DNA from: Bos javanicus
Lineage: Eukaryota; Chordata; Mammalia; Artiodactyla; Bovidae
Direction of reading: 5' to 3'
Assembly: GCF_032452875.1 (NCBI RefSeq)
Contig: NC_083878.1
Span: 37,339,878-37,403,877 of the forward strand
DNA length: 64,000 bases
Every line of letters starts with the position of its first letter. The first letter of the stretch is position 1. Of the stretch, positions 57,306 to 64,000 are shown one piece after another. Below the pieces are notes generated by a model. The model saw only the letters and a program-made list of their open reading frames with translations. It had not been told where the DNA came from and ran no database searches. A program made the position numbers and the translations under genes.

Positions 57306-58225
57306 AGGTATTATTGGGGTAACATTGGTTTATAATATTATATAAAATTCATGTGTGCAACATATTGCTACTTCTGTATACCCTACAGTGTGTCTACCAT
57401 CAAAAACTGTTTCCACCCATTACCATACAGTTGATAGCTCTTACCCATTTTGCCCTTCCCCCTGCCCCATCCATGTATCTACCTGTTTTTTTTTCTGTTT
57501 GATTTGTGTATTCATTTTGTTTTTGTTTGTTTTTTATATTCCACATGTGAGTGAAAGCATATACTAATGTCTTTCTCAGTCTAAATTATTTCCCTTAGCA
57601 TACTTTCAAGGTCCATCTGTGTTATTGCAAATAGCAAGATTTCATCTTTTTATGACTTGAGTAGTATTCCAGTGTGTGTGTGTGTGTGTGACATCTTTTT
57701 AATCCATTCATTTATTGGTGAGCACTTCAGTTGCCATATCTTGGCTATTGTATATAATGCTGTAATGAACATGGGGTGTATATATCTTTTCAAATTAGTG
57801 TTTTCATTTTCTTTGCATAAATACTCAGAAGTGGGATAGCTGGATTATATGGTAGCCCTATTATTAATTTTTTGAGGAATCTCCATATCGTTTTCCATAG
57901 CAGCTGTACCAATTTATATTCCCGTCGACAATGTATAAGTTTCTCTTTTCTCCACATCCTTGCCAACACTTATTATTTCTTGCCTTTTTGATAAGTCATT
58001 CTAACAGGCATGAGATGATATCTGCTTGTGGTTTTCACTTGCATTTTCCCTAATAATTAGTGATGCTGAACATCTTTTCATGTGCTTGTTGGCTATCTGT
58101 GTGTCTTCCTTGGGAAAACATCATATCAACTCTGTCCACTTTTAAATCGGTAGTTTGTTTTTTGTTGTTGTTGAGTTGTATGAGGTCTTTATATATTTTG
58201 GATATTAATCCCTTACTGGTGATAG
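57306..58225 (-). repeat. Old L1 3' region and ORF2 end
   Basis: Antisense: 'gtaacattggtttataatat', 'agtgaaagcatatactaatg', 'tgttattgcaaatagcaaga', 'ccatatcttggctattgtat', 'tccacatccttgccaacact', 'tttatatattttggatatta'. A TG run (57674-57690) has grown inside it. Confidence 0.82.
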
Positions 58226-58500
58226 CAGTCTTGTGAGAGCCCAGTCATCCCTGGGTGCTCTTCCTCTCTTTTCTTCTGGCACAGCGGAGTCTGCCCTGCT
58301 TCTAGTCCTTGTCCTCAGAGCCACGGGGCTCTGAATCTTGTCTCCTAAAAAGCAGAGGTGCTAGGCACTTGTTCAGCACTTTCTTATGGAAATCACCTCT
58401 TCAGCACCATAATTTAGATCCACATGAAAAAGTTTCTCATCCTGGCCCCTTCTGCCTGGCCTCTTGGTTCACAGACTCTCCCTTTACTATAGGGCTCTGT
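58226..58500. other. Non-coding spacer
   Basis: GC-average sequence with no recognised repeat or exon. Confidence 0.4.
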
Positions 58501-58716
58501 AGGGTTTCCCAGGTAGCTCAGATGATAAGTAGTCTGCCTGCAATGCAGGAGACTTGGGTTGGATCCCTGGGTTGGAACGATCCCCTGGAGAAGGAAATGG
58601 CTCCTCACTCCAGTATGCTTGCCCGGAGAATCCCATGGACAGAGGAGACTGGAGGGCTGTGGTCCTTAGGGTCGCAAAGAGTCGGACATGACTGTAGCAA
58701 CTAAGCAAACACGCAT
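58501..58716 (+). repeat. Bov-tA SINE
   Basis: Head gggtttcccaggtagctcag, complete body, tail gtcggacatgactgtagcaa. Confidence 0.9.
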
Positions 58717-59267
58717 AGGTGGTTTGACCGAGCTGGTTAGGCAGTTGGTAAGTCAGAGGTTACCTCTGTGTGGTCAAAAAACCAAATCAACTTAAGATTA
58801 TGATTTTAAGGCACTCTCACAAAATTGCACAATTCTGTAATTTTAAAGAATCAAAATTGGTCACTTTTCCATTTAGATGACTATTCCCCTGGAAGAAATA
58901 CTTTCAAGATTCTCCTCATATTGGAGCATTATATAATCTCATGAAACACAGCTGGTTACTTCTCCCAGCACTTCTGACTCTCTAGTCATGAAAGGAGCAC
59001 CATCTGAAGTGTTTAATGTAGACCACTTTGAGGAAGCAGAAATGATGAAATCACTTTGAATTCAACAGTAGAACAAACAGGCCATTTAATGCAGCCTTGA
59101 AATCTTGTGGCTCAGTTGACAGGATGTGACACAACTGTCAGGCTTGCTTTCCACCTTCCAGATTCTTTGATAATGTAAACTAGCAAATTACGGCCTACTC
59201 AGAAAATAACTGTATGCTATGATACAATAGAGGTAGAATATTCCAAGAACAAGACAGAGGTATAGTA
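58717..59267. other. Non-coding interval
   Basis: Nothing recognised. Confidence 0.4.
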
Positions 59268-59600
59268 ACATTTTGCCATCTGGCAAAGCTACTGGACCAG
59301 ATGGATTCACTAATGACTTCTCTGAAGTATTTAAGTAGACCTTACTAAAACACATGACTGGCATATTTAATTATCCTAAATTAACAGGACTTCTGCCAAA
59401 TATAACCCTCAATGCTTGAGTCATGTTCCTTACTTACAGAAGAAAAAAGAGATGAATAGCTCCAGAAAGCTGGGTTTCGTACAGACCCCTTTCATTAGTC
59501 AGCGTTCTCATTACCAAATTGGTGTGTTACAATCTTAAAGCATTATTTCTCGTTTTTCAGAGAATGAATTGTAAGACTAACCATGCTGATCAAATTCATT
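59268..59600 (+). repeat. Ancient L1-lineage reverse transcriptase fragment
   Basis: From 59283 the frame reads GKATGPDGFTNDFSEVFK, the start of a LINE RT domain (the GPDGF block), then a stop. After a frame change it reads SYRPLSLV (the NYRPISL-type motif) and ADQIHFIS (the DQVGFI-type motif). The order and spacing fit an L1-clade RT. It is very decayed and unlike the younger L1s here. Confidence 0.55.
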
Positions 59601-59909
59601 TTATCAGTGACAATTATACTTGATGAGAACATCTGGGGGTTGATAAATCTGATATAGTCACCAGACATCCCTTCCTACTTCCTGCCTGTGGAAGACTTCT
59701 CAGCTACCAGATGCATTCTTTTTTGCATAAGTTAATGAATTTTTATTTCTCTGTAACTATTTTCTTGTTTTTATCTGTTTTAATTTCTATGTTTATATCA
59801 AAGCAATATTGACACACAAATAAGAAATTACAGAAGGCCTTATAATGAAGAACTGCTCCTGCTCCACCCTTCCACATCCCCAATGCGGTTTCCAAAAGAA
59901 CACTTTTAA
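59601..59909. other. AT-rich spacer
   Basis: Nothing recognised. Confidence 0.4.
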
Positions 59910-60032
59910 TTCTTTTTTATTATTATAATTAATTTTTAATTGGAGGATAATTGCATTACAATATTATGTTGGTTTCTGCCATACCTCAATATGAATTAGC
60001 CATAGGTATATATACATCCCCTCCCTCTTGAC
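59910..60032 (-). repeat. Short L1 3' end
   Basis: T-rich tail followed by ttaattggaggataattgca, ggtttctgccatacctcaat and catcccctccctcttgaca. 5'-truncated to about 120 bp. Confidence 0.75.
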
Positions 60033-60112
60033 AGTTTTAAATCTTATGACTGTTCTTTCTGGTGATTACCTATACATCGCTTAACAATATTAATTGTTAT
60101 TTCTTTCTATTT

Positions 60113-60398
60113 TTAGTAATTATTTATGGCTGTGCTGGGTCTTTACTGATGCACAGGCTTTTCTCTAGTTGCGGTGCACAAGCTTCTTGTCGCGGCGGCT
60201 TCTCTTGTGGAGCACGGGCTCTAGGGCATGTGGGCTTCAGTAGCTGTGGCTCCCGGGCTCTAGAGCACAGGCTCAATAGTTGTGGCTCGTGGGCTTAGGT
60301 TGCTTTGTGGCCTGTGGGATCTTCTCAGATCAGGGATCGAGCCTGTGTCTCCTGCACTGGCAGCTGATTTCTTTACCACTGAGCCACCAGGGAAGCCC
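60113..60398 (-). repeat. CHR-2-type tRNA SINE
   Basis: 'ttatttatggctgtgctggg' at the left, repeated gctctagagcacaggctc in the middle, and the tRNA-like ccactgagccaccagggaag at the right. Confidence 0.88.
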
Positions 60399-60515
60399 TA
60401 ATTGCTTTTTCTTGATTTATCTGTTTTAAACATGATCAACTTCCTTTCAAGACACATGAAGATGTAGCTTATATATGCCATTCTTATGTCCCATCTCATG
60501 TCCTCCTCAAAGGGT

Positions 60516-60596
60516 TCCTATACATTTAATTTTTAATTCTATACATTTAATTTTTTCTATACATTTAATTCCTATACATTTAATTTTTAATTCTGT
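60516..60596. repeat. Minisatellite-like array
   Basis: Four near-copies of ctatacatttaattttt with spacers of variable length (for example tctatacatttaatttttt), all in one orientation. Confidence 0.75.
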
Positions 60597-61187
60597 TACC
60601 ATTTACCTTTGTAACTTTTATATTTTTGCACTTTTATTTTTGGAGTCATCAACAATAGACAGTGTCTTTTGGCTCCTAGCTTTGTATGATGAAGATATTT
60701 AGTGACATTGAATGCTCCAGGATTCTTTCACTCAGTATAATATTTTTGAGATTCATCCATGTTATTGTGTGTATCAGTAATTAGTTCATTCCTTGTTTAT
60801 TGCTGAAAATGGCTCCACTGTATATATAATAATTTGTTTATCCATTCACTGTAGATGAATATTTGAGTTATTCCCAATTTTTGGCTATTATAAATAAAGC
60901 AGCTATGAGTATTTGTACATAAGTCTTTATTTAGAGATATTTTATTTCTCTTGGGTAAATATCTAGGGGTGGCATTGTTAGGTCATATGATAACTGTATG
61001 TGTAACTTTATAAGAAACTACCAAACCACTTTCCAAAGTGACTTATTATCTTACATCCCTATCAGCAATGTGTATGCATTCTAGCTATTCTACGTCCTCA
61101 GCAGCTCTTGGTATTGTCAGCCTTCTCCATTTTAGTTGTCTTTCACAGTATTTAAAGTCTTTGGGATATATATATATATATATATAT

Positions 61188-61233
61188 GGTTTTTTTACTT
61201 TAATTGGAAGCTAATTACTTTACAATATTGTAT
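61188..61233 (-). mobile_element. Very short L1_BT-type tail
   Basis: tttttttactttaattggaa then ttactttacaatattgtatt: the last ~45 bp of a young L1 in antisense, next to a TA run. No duplication could be defined because of the TA run. Confidence 0.6.
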
Positions 61234-61372
61234 TTTACATTGGGTTGTCCTCTTACTATTGAAGTGTAAGCATTCTTTTTATGTACCAGGTACAAGTTCT
61301 TTGATAATTTTCTTTACCTTATGGCTTCATTTTTCATTTTCCTAATGGTGTCTTTAAAGAGCATAAGCTTTA

Positions 61373-61690
61373 CAAAAGAGACACTGATGTATGGAACAGT
61401 CTTATGGACTCTGTGGGAGAAGGAGAGGGTGGGAAGATTTGGGAGAATGGCATTGAAACATGTAAAATATCATGTATGAAACAAGATGCCAGTCCAGGTT
61501 CAATGCACGATACTGGATGCTTGGGGCTAGTGCACTGGGACGACCCAGAAGGATGGTATGGGGAGGGAGGAGGGAGGAGGGTTCAGGATGGGGAGCACAT
61601 GTATACCTGTGATGGATTCATTTTGATATTTGGCAAAACTAATACAATTATGTAAAGTTTAAAAATAAAATAAAAATAATAAATAAAAAT
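61373..61690 (+). mobile_element. L1_BT 3' end with 17-bp duplication
   Basis: Sense 3' end: actctgtgggagaaggagag, gatactggatgcttggggct, aaactaatacaattatgtaa, then an A-rich AATAAAA tail. aaagagcataagcttta at 61356-61372 and 61691-61707. Non-coding. Confidence 0.95.
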
Positions 61691-62110
61691 AAAGAGCATA
61701 AGCTTTAATATTGAAGTCCAGTTTATCAATTGTTTTCTTTTACAGCTAATGAATTCTGTTTCTTCTCTAAAAAATGATTGTCTTTCAAAGGTCACAATGG
61801 TTTTCATACGTGTTTTTATATCGGTTGTATGGTTTTAGTTCTTCCATTTAGCTCTCTGGTCATTTAAGATAATATTTGTGAGTGATGAGACGTAAGTGCT
61901 GAGGTTTATTCTTTTTTCTATGTGGATGTCCAGTTGTTTTAGTTTAAAACAACTATCTTTCCCCTTTAAGTTACCTTAATGCTTTCATTGGAAGTCAATT
62001 GACCAGACAAATATAAGTCTATTGATGGACCCAATTTTGTTCCATCAATCTATATGTCTATATGTCTATCCTTATGCCAGTGCTCTACTTTATGACTCCC
62101 TTTTATAAAG

Positions 62111-62503
62111 GCTTTATGTGGAACTTCCCCTTCTATTAATAGTCTACTCATATTTGTTGATTTCATTATTTGAGTCCAGATTCTCTGACTGTTAATCATG
62201 AGTATATATAATTTTCGAACTTCTTGCCTAGGGTATCTTCTCCTTTGAATCAGTTCTTTAGATAACCAGTCATCCATTTATGTGGTTTTTACCAGTTTAA
62301 TTCTCAGAAGGTGGTCTTATTTTTAAATTTTGGAGGATGCATCACAATAGCTCTCCATGCACATGACTTTCCCTGTCTTAGAATGTCAGTCCCCAGGGGC
62401 CCCACATGTGTCTGTTTTGAGCAGTCTGGCAGTTGATTAATAACAGCCACACATCTATGCACTGCTTACCATGTTGTAAGCACCCTTGTTTTAGTCATCG
62501 CTT
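62111..62503. other. Non-coding interval
   Basis: The first part may still belong to the old L1; the rest is unassigned. Confidence 0.4.
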
Positions 62504-63120
62504 TGTTGTTGTTCAGTTACCCAGTCGTGTCCAACTCTTTGCAACCCCATGGACCTCACCATCTCCTGAAGTTTGCCCAGGTTCATGCCCATTGCATCAG
62601 TGATGCTATCCAGCCATCTCATCCTCTGATGCCCTCTTCTCCTTCTGCCCTCAGTCTTTCCCAGGGACTTTTCCAATGAGTCGGCTGTTCACATCAGGTG
62701 ATCAAAGTACTGGAACTTAAGCTAGCATCAGTCCTTCCAGTGAATCTTCAGGGTTGATTTCCCTTAAGATTGACTGGTTTGATCTCCTTGCCATCCACAG
62801 GACTTTTAGGAGTCTTCTCCAGCACTACAGTTTGAAGGCATCAATTCTCTGATGCTCTGCCTTCTTTACGGTCCAGCTCTCACAACCATATGTGACCGCT
62901 GGGAAGACCATAGCCTTGACTGTAGGGACTTTTGTCGGCAGAGTCATGTCTCTGCTTTTCAACATACTGTCTAGGTCTGTCATTGCTTTCTTGCTGAGAA
63001 GCAGTCATTTTCTGATTACATATCTACAGTCAAACCATTCACAGTGATTTTAGAGCCCAAGAAGAGGAAATCTGTCACTAATTCCACCTTGACCCCTTCT
63101 ATTTGCCATGAAATAATGGG
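62504..63120 (-). mobile_element. 5'-truncated BovB (~0.6 kb), older type
   Basis: Antisense from gttgttgttcagttacccag to tttgccatgaaataatggg. Decayed, with small deletions. The short imperfect repeats atcgcttt and attgcttt at the ends are possible duplication remnants. Confidence 0.9.
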
Positions 63121-63129
63121 ATTGCTTTA

Positions 63130-63240
63130 GGATTTGTTACATCCTCACAATAGTGCCTACCTTCTTTTAGGTAGAACTGTTATTATTCATATTTTATGGA
63201 TGAGAAACTGAGGCACAGAGAGGTTGAGTAGTTTCCTGAA
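63130..63240 (-). repeat. MIR SINE fragment
   Basis: 'atcctcacaatagtgcctac' and 'gatgagaaactgaggcacag' followed by agaggttgag match the MIR core in antisense. Confidence 0.75.
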
Positions 63241-63463
63241 GGTGATTTGTGAGAAACTTGTATGCCAGTAAGTAGAGGAGATATGCTTCAGTGATGTACT
63301 GATAACTGTTAAGATCAAGCTCTCCAAGAGAAAATGTATGTATGCATATACATTCATAAGTTTGTTATAAATTTTACTGATATGAATGATGTGTTGTATA
63401 CAATTTACAAAATAATAATAAAATATATAATACACTATAAATCCCATGTGGCTAATTCTCATA
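63241..63463. other. AT-rich spacer
   Basis: Nothing recognised. Confidence 0.4.
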
Positions 63464-63477
63464 AAATTCTTTCCTTT

Positions 63478-63551
63478 TTTTTTTTCTTATAAATTTTATT
63501 TTATTTTTAAAAAAAAAAGAAATAAAAATCAGATGGTATATTGAAAAAAAA
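63478..63551. mobile_element. 74-bp micro-insertion with 14-bp duplication
   Basis: T-run at the left end, A-run at the right end, and between them ttataaattttattttattt, an inner A-run and gaaataaaaatcagatggta. aaattctttccttt flanks it at 63464-63477 and 63552-63565. The source is unclear. Confidence 0.65.
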
Positions 63552-63565
63552 AAATTCTTTCCTTT

Positions 63566-64000
63566 ATTTTTGATGAACTCTTGTATCTATGGCCAACCTA
63601 TGGTTGCAATTCAACCTTGATTTGACAAAATCAGATGAGGAATAAATACTTTATTACTATCTGGTTCAGAAAGGAAGTCCCTCACATCACTGACGAATGA
63701 ATATAGTTCTTTACATGAATGTGAGTTGATATTTTGTTTATATTAATAAGAAAAAAGTGAAACAACAAAAATCTATGTCAGAACTTTAATCATTAGCCAG
63801 TGATGTGAGCGACTTCCTTGCTAATTGCTACTACTTTTTGAATATTGGAAAACTATTTTCTTAATTGTTCATGTTATTCATAATGTCACAGCTATAGACA
63901 CGACACACTTTTAATAATGTGGAATATACCACATTATTACCTTCTATGTCTTAAGTCTGGACAGTTGAAAAAACAAATCAAGCCCTGATTTGTAGCATTT
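63566..64000. other. AT-rich non-coding sequence
   Basis: No gene or named repeat. A perfect 11-bp hairpin (taataatgtgg / ccacattatta, 6-base loop) lies at 63912-63939. Confidence 0.45.

Larger units (their letters stand above)
60700..62110 (-). repeat. Old L1 ORF2 relic with two nested L1_BT pieces
   Basis: Antisense: 'tttgagattcatccatgtta', 'aaatatctaggggtggcatt', 'ccaaaccactttccaaagtg', then 'gtttatcaattgttttcttt', 'ggatgtccagttgttttagt' and 'ctatccttatgccagtgctc'. It is interrupted near 61188-61233 and at 61373-61690. Confidence 0.82.

Overview
This is mammalian nuclear DNA from a pecoran ruminant, most likely a bovid such as cattle, sheep or a close relative. The evidence is the dense load of ruminant-only retroposons: BovB (RTE-clade LINE) copies, Bov-tA and BOV-A2 SINEs with AGC tails, older CHR-2-type tRNA SINEs, and young L1 3' ends of the cattle L1_BT type. 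Older placental repeats lie underneath: L1M-type LINEs, L2, MIR, an MLT1-like LTR, a Tigger/MER2-like element and a hAT-like element. I found no convincing host protein-coding exon, RNA gene, CRISPR array or operon. The window reads as intergenic or intronic sequence. Family names come from recognition by eye, not from a database search.

Layout. 0-16 kb: repeat-poor stretches, two old L1 untranslated-region fragments, scattered Bov-tA SINEs, a long L2 relic (10.6-11.9 kb) and MIRs. 16-20 kb: a clean L1_BT insertion, a second L2 relic, a Tigger-type element and an old L1 carrying a CHR-2 and a BOV-A2. 20.5-24.8 kb: an old sense-strand L1 split by a near-complete BovB (20823-23897) whose endonuclease and reverse transcriptase are still readable in three frames. 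25-29 kb: a 3-kb antisense L1 bounded by a 14-bp duplication, with four younger elements nested inside. 30-41 kb: BovB and L1 fragments, dimeric tRNA SINEs and a GC-richer unexplained block at 34-35 kb. 41-49 kb: a cluster of five truncated BovB copies, one joined to a SINE, plus an LTR rearranged in place. 49-64 kb: MIRs, a 1.9-kb L1 ORF2 relic, further old L1s, an ancient LINE reverse-transcriptase fragment, and a tiny insertion at 63.5 kb.

How the parts interact: BovB (and probably L1) supplies the retrotransposition machinery, and the Bov-tA/BOV-A2 SINEs share BovB-derived sequence. Many insertions still show target-site duplications, so the order of events can be read directly. No new gene system is evident. 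The most interesting features are structural: a SINE-BovB chimera with one shared duplication, dimeric tRNA SINEs that moved as single units, an LTR whose first ~105 bp is inverted in place, a hairpin mutation that looks like template switching, and a 74-bp micro-insertion with a 14-bp duplication.
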